Of a stretch of DNA of 64,000 bases, positions 26,955-34,507 are shown piece after piece; position 1 is the first letter of the stretch, and each line of letters starts with the position of its first letter. The stretch is from Brevundimonas variabilis (GTDB lineage: Bacteria; Pseudomonadota; Alphaproteobacteria; Caulobacterales; Caulobacteraceae): the NCBI RefSeq assembly GCF_014199945.1, contig NZ_JACHOR010000003.1:372001-436000 (forward strand). Reading direction: 5' to 3'. The notes below the pieces were generated by a model. That model had not been told where the DNA came from and searched no databases. It saw only the letters and a list, made by a program, of their open reading frames with translations. The translations under genes and the position numbers were made by a program.

Positions 26955-27610
26955 ATCGCCAGTATGGGTCGGTACATGGTCAGTGTTTCCGGTGCCTGGC
27001 TCACTGAGACGTCGCCGATCTGCAGCCAGCAGTGCGCCAGGAACGGCCAGGTGCGCACACCGAACACCCAGTCAGCGTCGAAGCCGGCGGCGTTGATGAA
27101 GCGCAGTAGAAGCTCAGTCTGCAGAAGACACGCCCCGGTGCGTGGCGCCCAAGGCAGGAGCTGTCGGAATATCTCTACGCGGGCAGCTACCGCCTGAAGA
27201 TCGTCACGCTTTCCTGTGCGGCCGGCGACACGCGCTTCAAGGCCTTGAAGCGTCGGTTGTCCGCGAATGGCGTCGATCCAGATCGCGGCGAAGATCGCCG
27301 TATCCTTGATGCTTGGCGCTGCCATCACAATCGGCAACGTCTCGACCGGCAGCGAAGGCGGCCCCTGTCGCGGCAGGACACGACCGCCCGATTGCAGGAG
27401 TTCGTCGGCCGCGAGCCGCACGAGTGTTTCAACGGGCCCGTGCAGTTCGTTGCCGTCGACCACCAGATCGCCGCAGTCCGGCAGCAGCAGATAGTCATCG
27501 GCGCTCATGTCGAGCAGGACCAGATCGCTGCCGCAGCGTGCGGCATGGACGTGAGGAGCCAGCTGTCCGTACTCGGCGGAGAGTGACAGTGTGGGTGCGA
27601 CGCAGGTCAT
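26951..27610 (-). CDS. lasso peptide B protein (RRE plus leader peptidase, fused)
   Basis: A 219-residue protein that joins two activities. An N-terminal part of about 80 residues (CGSDLVLLDMSADDYLLLPD) looks like the PqqD-like recognition element (B1) that binds the leader peptide. The C-terminal transglutaminase-like part (B2) has Cys in TGACLLQTELLLRF and His in FLAHCWLQIGD. It should cut the leader off the precursor, supplying the free N-terminus for cyclisation. The gene overlaps both the third precursor gene (stop TGA within ATGA) and the cyclase, so all three are translationally coupled. Confidence 0.9.
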   Translation of the reverse strand: MTCVAPTLSLSAEYGQLAPHVHAARCGSDLVLLDMSADDYLLLPDCGDLVVDGNELHGPVETLVRLAADELLQSGGRVLPRQGPPSLPVETLPIVMAAPSIKDTAIFAAIWIDAIRGQPTLQGLEARVAGRTGKRDDLQAVAARVEIFRQLLPWAPRTGACLLQTELLLRFINAAGFDADWVFGVRTWPFLAHCWLQIGDVSVSQAPETLTMYRPILAI

Positions 27611-27729
27611 TCGAACGGAAGGTCAAATCTCTGCGTTGTCTGCAGTTCTACGAACTCACCGTCTGCGCCGCGGGTCAGGCGGCGGGCGGACCCCAGAACG
27701 AGACTGTGTTTGATCGTCAGCAAGCGCAC
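27607..27729 (-). CDS. third lasso peptide precursor, Gly1 type
   Basis: A 40-codon gene starting with GTG, with GGGAG 9 bases before it. The product has a 20-residue leader ending LVLGSARRLTR and a 20-residue core, GADGEFVELQTTQRFDLPFE. The Thr at -2 is the conserved lasso leader residue. A ring between Gly1 and Glu8 is predicted, with a 12-residue tail. Leader length, the G-x-A-R-x-L-T-R motif and the tail ending (aromatic)-D-x-P-x-E match the two upstream precursors. Its stop overlaps the B gene start (ATGA). It is easy to miss because of the GTG and small size; I am fairly sure of it from the alignment. Confidence 0.85.
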   Translation of the reverse strand: MRLLTIKHSLVLGSARRLTRGADGEFVELQTTQRFDLPFE

Positions 27730-27814
27730 GATGGGTGCTCCCTGGAATAATGAAGGTCTGGGCAATCGCTTGGGGGGCCGGCTTGGGCCGCCGGGGTCGG
27801 CGGCCCTGCCGATG

Positions 27815-27940
27815 CTATTCGGTCGGCATGTCCCACCGGAAATGGGCGTTCATCTCGACGAAATCGCCGTCGGTGACGGCGCGGGTCAGGAGACGCGCGG
27901 CGCCGAACCGCAAGATGCGGCTCTTGGTCTGGACCTTCAT
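27815..27940 (-). CDS. second lasso peptide precursor, Ala1 type
   Basis: A 41-residue precursor with GGAG 8 bases before its ATG. The leader MKVQTKSRILRFGAARLLTR has Thr at -2. The 21-residue core begins AVTDGDFVE and ends FRWDMPTE. The nearest usable acid for a lasso ring is Glu9, giving a 9-residue Ala1-Glu9 ring and a 12-residue tail with bulky Phe, Arg and Trp that could lock the thread. Ala1 lasso peptides are known among the caulonodins. The processing site and ring are inferred from the motif and the agreement among the three copies. Confidence 0.88.
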   Translation of the reverse strand: MKVQTKSRILRFGAARLLTRAVTDGDFVEMNAHFRWDMPTE

Positions 27941-28038
27941 GGCCAGGCTCCGTTGTTTGAGTGTCGGCCTCTGGTGGGGACGCGCCGGTCGAGGCCGGGC
28001 CGGGCGTCCGGGCCGCCCCGGAGGGCGACCCGTCGCGA

Positions 28039-28167
28039 TCACTCGCCCGGCGGGATGTCGTAGAGCTTGGAGGTGTTCAGCTCCGCGTAGTCGCCTTCGG
28101 TAACGGCGCGCGTCAGCTTGCGGGCCGCGCCGAGGCGAACGAGTCGCGTGGTGCTCTTGGTGGTCAT
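28039..28167 (-). CDS. first lasso peptide precursor, Ala1 type
   Basis: A 42-residue precursor with a strong GAGGAG ribosome binding site. The leader is 20 residues, ending RLGAARKLTR, with Thr at -2. The 22-residue core begins AVTEGDYAE and ends KLYDIPPGE; the predicted ring closes Ala1 to Glu9, leaving a 13-residue tail. It is closely related to the second precursor (AVT-acid-GD-aromatic-x-E), so the pair likely arose by duplication. It is the first gene of the A1-A2-A3-B-C series, directly after a repeat-containing leader region, and may be the most strongly translated. Confidence 0.88.
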   Translation of the reverse strand: MTTKSTTRLVRLGAARKLTRAVTEGDYAELNTSKLYDIPPGE

Positions 28168-28184
28168 GGTCGTCTCCTCATCTG

Positions 28185-28204
28185 AAGGTCGACAAAAGGT
28201 CGAC
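28185..28204. promoter_or_regulatory. repeated AAGGTCGAC operator-like site before the lasso precursors
   Basis: Two copies of AAGGTCGAC with an 11-bp period, each containing the palindrome GTCGAC. They lie about 18 bases upstream of the first precursor's start codon and between it and the GntR gene. One helical turn between copies suggests a dimeric regulator on one face of the DNA, plausibly the adjacent GntR protein. No good -35/-10 pair could be fixed by eye. Confidence 0.45.
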
Positions 28205-28236
28205 GACGAACCATCAGCGCTCGAACTCAAATCGAT

Positions 28237-28800
28237 TCAAACTGCATTGTTCGTGTATTCGACGTCGGCGGGTTCGAGCCGCCGCATGCGTCGCGCCAAG
28301 CCAGGCGCCGCAGAGATCCAACGGGCGTAATAAGCCTCAATGGAGCCATGGCGGACGGCGGCGTCGACTTCCTCTTCCCGGCCTAAGGCACGGATCGGCG
28401 CAAGCCGGCTGGCGACCCGTTCAAAGCTTTCCTTCAGCGGGTCGCTGTCGCAGTCCGAAATCAGAGCGGAGATCCAGGATTCGAAGTCAGCGTCAGTCCC
28501 GCTCAGAGGGGTTGAGACGCGATTGAGGTTCGCGGCGAGCCTGACATAGGCCTCTTCGAGCTGGATCAAGCCGATGATCTCCTCGGTCGGAGCGGCGCGG
28601 GTGAAATAGCCGAGGCCCCGGCGGTCTTCGATGAGGCCCTCGCCGCATAGTCGCGACAAGGCCTCCCGAACCGGACTCGTACTCAGGCGAAGATGACCGG
28701 CGATGTCGGCAATCGGCAGATGCTGTCCGGGCGCCATGCCATCCCTAACGGCCCGACGAAGGGCGGTGAGCGCCTGTCCAAAGGGATCACGCGTTCTCAC
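28237..28800 (-). CDS. GntR-family transcriptional regulator
   Basis: A 187-residue regulator with GTG start. The N-terminal winged helix (FGQALTALRRAVRDGMAPG, IADIAGHLRLSTSPVREALSRLCGEGLIED, GYFTRAAP) is the GntR signature, followed by a short helical ligand domain (about residues 75-187) like a reduced FCD domain. GntR genes accompany several known proteobacterial lasso clusters. It lies on the same strand and just upstream of the precursor genes, so it may control them through the repeats at 28185-28204. Ligand unknown. Confidence 0.85.
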   Translation of the reverse strand: MRTRDPFGQALTALRRAVRDGMAPGQHLPIADIAGHLRLSTSPVREALSRLCGEGLIEDRRGLGYFTRAAPTEEIIGLIQLEEAYVRLAANLNRVSTPLSGTDADFESWISALISDCDSDPLKESFERVASRLAPIRALGREEEVDAAVRHGSIEAYYARWISAAPGLARRMRRLEPADVEYTNNAV

Positions 28801-29052
28801 AACCCACCGTTTACGGGCGATGGGCCAAGTGACGTCAGCGACGTTTGCTCCGCCCTCTGCACCACCGACAGGTCCCCAACCGTAACCTTCACCTCATGAA
28901 CTCCACACCGGCGGCGCTACACTGTGTTCCGCAAGTTATTTGCGCAGGAACCGCAAGTTTGCGCTCAAACAACCACTTACGTCTTTCATTTGGGACGCGT
29001 TTGGCTCATTTTTCAACCAGTAGGGGTGCGAGGGGTCTTTCCCCGGTGCGCC

Positions 29053-29583
29053 ATGATTTCAGGGATTACCCGACGGATGGACAGCGCCGACCGTGACGCG
29101 CAAAGCGAAATCCTGTCTGCAGCGCTGCGTCTCATTCGAACGCACCGGCGTATGAAGGCCGCCGAGGTCGCGGCCGGAATGCATATGGCGCTGCGGTCAT
29201 ACGAGCATTTCGAGGCCGGCGGAGGTCGGGTCAATCTCGAACGAATTCATCGCTTTGCCGAAGTGACCAATTCCGACCCCTTCGCCATTCAAGCGGCGTT
29301 GGCCCTGGGCTCGCCCGCCTATGCGTTGCGTTGCGCCGACAATAAACTGATGACCATCCTCACGGTGGCGCTCCAGGAGTTTGATGAAGACGTGGGTGAT
29401 GCGATCACCGACCTGGACGCCCGGACGATCATCAACGCCTTCACCAAGACTCTCCAGGATCTGGCTCTCCAGTCGGTTCGCCACGACAGCGCGGCAAACG
29501 CCTGGTTGCAGGAGCGGCTCGGCAAGCTTGTTTCGCCCGTCAAGGCGTCGGATGGCGACTCTGCGGACGAGACCCCACCGTAG
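29053..29583 (+). CDS. XRE-like helix-turn-helix regulator
   Basis: About 176 residues from the ATG giving MISGITRRMDSAD; a second ATG 8 codons later is also possible, and the start is not fixed by a good ribosome binding site. The N-terminal part (ILSAALRLIRTHRRMKAAEVAAGMHMALRSYEHFEAGG) fits a Cro/C1-type HTH, then a helical C-terminus without a known domain. It stands upstream of the conjugation operon and reads towards it, so control of transfer genes is a fair guess. It is divergent from the GntR gene. Confidence 0.7.
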   Translation: MISGITRRMDSADRDAQSEILSAALRLIRTHRRMKAAEVAAGMHMALRSYEHFEAGGGRVNLERIHRFAEVTNSDPFAIQAALALGSPAYALRCADNKLMTILTVALQEFDEDVGDAITDLDARTIINAFTKTLQDLALQSVRHDSAANAWLQERLGKLVSPVKASDGDSADETPP

Positions 29584-29642
29584 ACTCTCCGTCAGAGGGT
29601 TACGGGCTAGCCGCAAAAGCGCAGCCCTCGTTTCCTTGGCGC

Positions 29643-29903
29643 ATGACCCAGTATGCTTACCCTGAGCCTGGCGAACGTCCCTCCGCCGATCTGTCGCCGC
29701 GTCAAGTCGAGTGTCTTGAACTCGCAGCGACCGGATTGACCTCGGCCGAGATCGGCCGCCGGCTCGGCGTTTCATCGCGCACTGTCGATGAGCACCTGCT
29801 GACCGCCTGTCGCGTCCTGGGCGTCCGCACCCGGGTTCAGGCCGTGGCGCGGCTGGCGATGGAAGAGCGCCGGCCTCCCGAGCCGCGGAGTTTCCTACCG
29901 TAG
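29643..29903 (+). CDS. single-domain LuxR-type HTH regulator
   Basis: An 86-residue protein containing only a GerE/LuxR DNA-binding domain: LSPRQVECLELAATGLTSAE, IGRRLGVSSRTVDEHLLTAC and LGVRTRVQAVARLAME. There is no receiver or autoinducer-binding part. It is a relative of the 79-residue protein at 17665-17904. Its place directly before the first type IV secretion gene suggests that it regulates conjugation or is part of the same transcript. The ATG lacks a strong ribosome binding site. Confidence 0.8.
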   Translation: MTQYAYPEPGERPSADLSPRQVECLELAATGLTSAEIGRRLGVSSRTVDEHLLTACRVLGVRTRVQAVARLAMEERRPPEPRSFLP

Positions 29904-29976
29904 ATCCCCGGCGGTGAGGTCGCGGGTCGCGCGACACCGGCTCCGGGTTTCTGCTGTCTCCCGAAAGGAGACCGCA

Positions 29977-30600
29977 TTGCTCGACCTCAGTCTGATCCTC
30001 GCCTTGGCCGAACGCTGCGCACCTCAAGTCGCGCCGCAGACGATCGCGGCGGTGGCTTATGCCGAAAGCCGCTTCAATCCGGTGGCGATCGGTGTGAACA
30101 GCGGTCCCCGGCCGGTTCGAACCCCGAGAAGCCGGGAAGAGGCCATTCGAACTACGCGTTCTCTCCTGGCTCGCGGCGCGAACCTCGACCTCGGCCTGGG
30201 CCAGATCAACAGCGCCAATCTTGAGTGGCTGAACCTCTCGATCGAGGATGTTTTCGACCCCTGCAAAAACCTCACGGCGGCCGGGGTCGTTCTCCGTAGC
30301 GGCTATCGCTGGTCTGTCGGCGAGGACCGGCAGGTGGCGCTGAGGGTCGCCCTCTCCCGCTACAACACCGGGCACCCGGATCGCGGATTCCGGAACGGCT
30401 ATGTGGCCCGCGTGGAGCAGGCGGCGGCGACGCTCGGCGTCCTTGCGCTCGCGCCGGACCGCCCGGCCCCGACCGATCTCGAACCCCAGCCCGCCGCGCC
30501 CGAGCCGGTCGCCCCGATCGGACGCTGGGATGTCTTCGCCCTGGCCCCGTCCAGTGCGGTGCTCACCTTCCCGCCCTCCGCTGTCCACATGGAGTTCTGA
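29977..30600 (+). CDS. virB1: VirB1-like lytic transglycosylase
   Basis: A 207-residue lysozyme-fold peptidoglycan hydrolase. The TTG start giving LLDLSLILALAERC is chosen because AAGGAG lies 7 bases before it; the longer frame upstream lacks such a site. The catalytic Glu sits in AAVAYAESRFNPVAIG, with DLGLGQINSANLEWL and ALSRYNTGHPDRGF completing the SLT motifs. VirB1 opens the cell wall for assembly of the secretion channel. No clear signal peptide is visible. It is first in the virB series, one base before virB2. Confidence 0.88.
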   Translation: MLDLSLILALAERCAPQVAPQTIAAVAYAESRFNPVAIGVNSGPRPVRTPRSREEAIRTTRSLLARGANLDLGLGQINSANLEWLNLSIEDVFDPCKNLTAAGVVLRSGYRWSVGEDRQVALRVALSRYNTGHPDRGFRNGYVARVEQAAATLGVLALAPDRPAPTDLEPQPAAPEPVAPIGRWDVFALAPSSAVLTFPPSAVHMEF

Positions 30601-30601
30601 C

Positions 30602-30904
30602 ATGACCGCTCGCGCAACGTGCACCCACAGGCTGGCGGCGACAGGCGCCATCGCCTTGGCCACGACCCTGATTCTGGCGCAGCCCGCCGCCGCGTCGGCC
30701 AATGTCGAAGGCCTCCTTCAGAACGTCGTCGACATGCTGACCGGCAACACCGCACGCCTCCTTGCCGTGCTGGCCGTCGTCATTGTCGGCATTCTCTGGA
30801 TGTTCGGCCTGTTCGATTTGCGCCGCGCCGCCATCGTGGTGCTCGGGATCGTGGTGGTGTTCGGTGCGGCCGAGATTGTCAACCTGATCACCGGCGGCTC
30901 GTGA
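30602..30904 (+). CDS. virB2: VirB2-like major pilin
   Basis: A 100-residue precursor with an unusually long signal sequence (to about residue 34, ending AAASA) and two hydrophobic helices (RLLAVLAVVIVGILWMFGLF and AAIVVLGIVVVFGAAEIVNL) separated by a short polar loop. This is the fold of VirB2/TrbC pilins, which polymerise into the conjugative pilus. Its stop overlaps the following start (TGATG-type). Identification rests on topology, length and place in the operon. Confidence 0.85.
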   Translation: MTARATCTHRLAATGAIALATTLILAQPAAASANVEGLLQNVVDMLTGNTARLLAVLAVVIVGILWMFGLFDLRRAAIVVLGIVVVFGAAEIVNLITGGS

Positions 30905-31086
30905 TGTCGGCCGCGGATCCCTGGATGATCATCTGCGCGGTGTCCGGACTGATGGCCCTTTGCCTGATGCTCGGCCTGAAGCTCATTTCGCCCAAGCGCT
31001 TCGCACAAATTCTCGCCGGCATCGGGACCGGCCTCGCGATCGGGCTTGCCCTTTCACGCCTATCCGCCGGTGGCCATCATGGCTGA
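30904..31086 (+). CDS. small two-helix membrane protein in the virB operon
   Basis: A 60-residue protein made of two transmembrane helices (PWMIICAVSGLMALCLMLGL and AQILAGIGTGLAIGLALSRL) joined by ISPKRF. It overlaps virB2 at its start and virB3 at its end (8 bases), so it is clearly part of the operon. It matches none of the classical eleven VirB proteins by size and topology; it could be a second pilin-like subunit or a VirB3 assembly partner. Function not recognised. Confidence 0.7.
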   Translation: MSAADPWMIICAVSGLMALCLMLGLKLISPKRFAQILAGIGTGLAIGLALSRLSAGGHHG

Positions 31087-31414
31087 CGAGCCGCTGATCG
31101 AGGACCCGCTCTTCCTGGCTTGCACGCGACCGGCGATGGTTCTGGGCGTGCCCATGGAGGCGATGGGCGTCAATGTCATCCTGAGCGGCATCGTCTTCCT
31201 GGTAGGCGGCAGCCTGCTTTACCTATTGGTCGCTCCGGCCTTGCACCTGGTCTTCCGGGCGGTCTGCCGCGCCGATCACAACGCCTTCCGGCTGCTCTTC
31301 GTTTACGTCGACACCAAGGGCCGATCGCGAAACGCGGCCCTGTGGGGCGGGAGTTCGGCGACGCCGCTTCCGCTGGTGCGTCGCTATGCGGCTGCGGAGC
31401 TTTCCCGTGGCTGA
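31079..31414 (+). CDS. virB3: VirB3-like inner membrane protein
   Basis: A 111-residue protein, started at the ATG giving MADEPLIEDPLFLACTRPAMVLGVP. That opening (xxPLFxACTRPAMxxGVP) is the VirB3/TrbD hallmark, followed by two hydrophobic helices (NVILSGIVFLVGGSLLYLL). VirB3 works with VirB4 in the inner membrane. Its end overlaps the start of virB4. Short but well supported by the N-terminal motif. Confidence 0.9.
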   Translation: MADEPLIEDPLFLACTRPAMVLGVPMEAMGVNVILSGIVFLVGGSLLYLLVAPALHLVFRAVCRADHNAFRLLFVYVDTKGRSRNAALWGGSSATPLPLVRRYAAAELSRG

Positions 31415-33782
31415 GGGCGCGGCAACACCCGGCAGACTGAGGCGGGAAGCCGACGCCCGGCCCAACCTCCCCTATGCGCGGCATGTATCGGATCAAGTCG
31501 TCGCCCTCGACAGCGGCGCCCTGATGGTGGTGATCCAGATAGACGGAGCCAGCTTTGAAACCGCCGACGCACGCGATCTCAACGACTGGCACGTCAAGCT
31601 GAACCAGGCGTGGCGAAACCTCGCTGACGACCGTCTCGCGGTCTGGCACCATCTCGTGCGTCGCCCGGTGGAGATCAGCCGCACCACCGGCTATCGCTCC
31701 CAGTTCGCGGGCGAGCTCGGCGAGGCCTACGACGACCGCGTGTCGGGACGACAGCTGTGGGTCAACGAGCTCTTCGTCACGCTCGTCCTGCACCCGGGTC
31801 GAGACCCCGGCGACCGTGTCGCCGCCTTGGCCCGAAGGCTGAAGGCGGCGCGTCGGGACGAAGCGGAGGTTCAGCAGACCCAGATTACCCGTATCGAGGA
31901 GGCCGCTCGGGACCTGATCCAGTATCTGGCCCGCTACGCGCCGCGGATGCTCGGCCTCTATGAACGGGCCGGCCTGTGGTTCTCGGAATCGATGGAAGTC
32001 ATGCGCCTGGTTTTGACCGGGCGCCGTTCGTCAGTCCCGATTGTCTATGGGCATCTGGGCGGCGCGATCTACACGGTCCGGGCCATCTTTGGTCGCGAGA
32101 TCATCGAGCTTCGGGACGTGGCGGACGCCCGCTACGCCGGCATTCTCGCCATAAAGGAATATCCCGCCGCGACCCGTCCGGGGCTTTGGGACGCTTTGCT
32201 GAGCGTCCGTTTCGGGTTTGTGGCGAGCCAGTCCTTTTCCTTTCTGTCGAAGGCTTCGGCCCGGACGGTCCTTGAGCGCAAACAGAACCAGATGGTCTCC
32301 GCACGAGATCGGGCGGCCTCGCAGATTGTCGGACTGTCTGACGCCCTGGACGACTTGGCCAGCAATCGGTTCGTGATGGGAGAACATCAGGCGTCGCTCC
32401 TCATTCACGGCGATACACCGGCCGCCTTGGCCGACCATTTGTCCAAGGCGCGCGCCATCCTGGCGGATTCCGGTCTGGTTGTGGCGCGCGAGGATCTCGG
32501 CCTGGAAGCCGCCTTCTGGGCTCAGTTTCCCGGCGCCTTTGCCCGGCGAACCCGGCCTGCAGCGATCACTTCACGCAATTTCGCCGCCCTTGCCCCGTTC
32601 CACGCTCATCCCGTTGGAAAACCATCCGGCAATCACTGGGGTGACGCCGTGGCGCTGCTGCGCACAACGGCAGGGTCGCCCTTCTACTTCAATTTCCATG
32701 TCGGCGATCTGGGCCATACCTTCATCTGCGGCCCATCCGGATCGGGCAAGACGGTCGTCCAGAACTTCATGCTGGCCCAGCTCGAGCGCTTCGGCGCCCA
32801 GCAACTGTTCATCGACAAGGACCGGGGCGCAGAGGTCTTTGTGCGCGCATGCGGCGGCACTTACCTCGCTCTTCGGAACGGTGAGCCGACCGGCTTCGCC
32901 CCGTTCAAGGCCTTGCCGCCGTCACCGGCCAACCGGGCGTTTCTGGTCCGGCTGGTGCGGACCCTCGTCGCACGCCCCGCTGAAACGCTGACGGTTCCAG
33001 AAGCGCGCGCCATCGATCAGGGCGTCGCGGCGCTTGAGGCGCTGCCCGCTGAGCGGCGGTCCATCGCGGCCCTCCGGAGTCTTCTGGGTCAGGGCGACGC
33101 CGGAGGGGTCGGCGCCCGACTCGAACGCTGGTCTCGGGGCGGTCCGCTTGGCTGGGTGCTCGACAACGATGAAGACGCCTTGAGCCTGGCTGGCCGGTTC
33201 GTGGGCTTCGACATGACCCAAGTGCTGGACCATGACGAGGTTCGCACCCCGGCCATGCTCTACCTGTTCCACCGCATCACGGCGCTGGTCGATGGTCGCC
33301 GCCTGGTCCTCGACATCGACGAGTTCTGGAAGGCGCTCGGCGACCCGGCGTTCACCGATCTGGCCCAGGACGGGTTGAAGACCTGGCGCAAGCAGAACGC
33401 CCTGATGGTCTTCGGCACCCAGTCACCGGCTGATGCCCTGCGGTCTCCGATCGCCCACGCCATCCTCGAACAGTGCGCCACGAAGATCTTTCTGCCCAAC
33501 GCCCACGGCCAGGCGCGTGACTACGTCGACGGGTTCGGTCTGACCCAGGAGGAGTTTCGACTGGTCCGCGAAGTGCTGACACCCGAGTCCCACCGGTTTC
33601 TCGTCAAGCAAGGTCACGACAGCGTGGTGGTCGAACTGGATCTGACCGGCATGGACGACGCCCTGTCGATCCTGTCCGGGCGCACCGAGACCGTCACTCT
33701 GCTGGACCGCCTGCGAGCCGAGGTGGGTGATGACTACGCCCTGTGGCGCGACCCTTTCCATGACCAAAGGAGGTTCCTGTGA
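31407..33782 (+). CDS. virB4: VirB4-like conjugative transfer ATPase
   Basis: About 791 residues from the GTG that follows GGAG at 7 bases; an ATG 7 codons upstream is possible. The N-terminal domain (about 1-380) leads to Walker A ICGPSGSGKTVVQNF near residue 442 and Walker B VLDIDEFWKAL near residue 635. VirB4 ATPases power pilus assembly and substrate transfer at the cytoplasmic face. Length and order match the family. It overlaps both virB3 and virB5. Confidence 0.95.
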   Translation: MAEGAATPGRLRREADARPNLPYARHVSDQVVALDSGALMVVIQIDGASFETADARDLNDWHVKLNQAWRNLADDRLAVWHHLVRRPVEISRTTGYRSQFAGELGEAYDDRVSGRQLWVNELFVTLVLHPGRDPGDRVAALARRLKAARRDEAEVQQTQITRIEEAARDLIQYLARYAPRMLGLYERAGLWFSESMEVMRLVLTGRRSSVPIVYGHLGGAIYTVRAIFGREIIELRDVADARYAGILAIKEYPAATRPGLWDALLSVRFGFVASQSFSFLSKASARTVLERKQNQMVSARDRAASQIVGLSDALDDLASNRFVMGEHQASLLIHGDTPAALADHLSKARAILADSGLVVAREDLGLEAAFWAQFPGAFARRTRPAAITSRNFAALAPFHAHPVGKPSGNHWGDAVALLRTTAGSPFYFNFHVGDLGHTFICGPSGSGKTVVQNFMLAQLERFGAQQLFIDKDRGAEVFVRACGGTYLALRNGEPTGFAPFKALPPSPANRAFLVRLVRTLVARPAETLTVPEARAIDQGVAALEALPAERRSIAALRSLLGQGDAGGVGARLERWSRGGPLGWVLDNDEDALSLAGRFVGFDMTQVLDHDEVRTPAMLYLFHRITALVDGRRLVLDIDEFWKALGDPAFTDLAQDGLKTWRKQNALMVFGTQSPADALRSPIAHAILEQCATKIFLPNAHGQARDYVDGFGLTQEEFRLVREVLTPESHRFLVKQGHDSVVVELDLTGMDDALSILSGRTETVTLLDRLRAEVGDDYALWRDPFHDQRRFL

Positions 33783-34507
33783 AGACCCGTAACCTGTTCG
33801 CCGCGGCCGGAGCTGCTCTCGTTCTGATTTCGGCGCCGACATCACACGCGCAGCAGCTCGTCCATGATCCCCGGGCGCTCGTTCAGGCGATCGAGGACGC
33901 GAGAACATCGCTCGAACAACTGCGGGCGCTCCAGGCTCAGATCGAGCAAGGCCAGCAACTCTTCAACAGTCTGAACGACCTGTCGGGCGTCAACGCCCTC
34001 GCCAGTGAGCTGGGCCTGCCGACCGTCCGCAATCCTCTGCCGGATATGCGTTCCCTGAGGGCCGCCGCCACCGGCGACCTCTCGGCGCTCGGCGACCTGG
34101 CCGACCGTGCCGACGCAATCCGTCGCGACAGCCGGCTCTACACCCCGCCGACTGGAGAGCTTGATCCAGCCGAGTCCTACTATCGCGACAGCCTCGAGCG
34201 CGCCGGGGCGCGGACAGCGCGCGACCTGGCGGTCGGTGAGGTGGTGGCCGACGCTGCGGATCGACGCCTGCAGGGCCTGGAAACGCTCCGCGCGGCGCTC
34301 GACACGGCGCCCAACGCCCGCGCCGTGATGGACCTACAGGCCCGTCTCGCCGCGGAACAGGCGCTCATTCAGAACGAACAGGTCCGGCTCCAGGGTCTCG
34401 CGCTGACCCAGTCCGCGGAAGCCCGACTGGAAGAACAACGGGTGCGAGAGCGCGCTGAAGCCGCGCGGGCCGCTCGAATGGATGTCTACCAACGAGCCTT
34501 CCAGTGA
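33779..34507 (+). CDS. virB5: VirB5-like minor pilus protein
   Basis: A 242-residue secreted protein with a GTG start overlapping the virB4 stop. A signal peptide (to SHAQ, about residue 24) is followed by long amphipathic helices rich in Gln, Glu and Leu (EDARTSLEQLRALQAQIEQ). The C-terminus is an Ala/Arg/Glu helix. The pattern fits VirB5/TrbJ proteins that sit at the pilus tip and contact recipients. Motif evidence alone is weak in this family; the position between virB4 and the exclusion lipoprotein makes it firm. Confidence 0.88.
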   Translation: MKTRNLFAAAGAALVLISAPTSHAQQLVHDPRALVQAIEDARTSLEQLRALQAQIEQGQQLFNSLNDLSGVNALASELGLPTVRNPLPDMRSLRAAATGDLSALGDLADRADAIRRDSRLYTPPTGELDPAESYYRDSLERAGARTARDLAVGEVVADAADRRLQGLETLRAALDTAPNARAVMDLQARLAAEQALIQNEQVRLQGLALTQSAEARLEEQRVRERAEAARAARMDVYQRAFQ

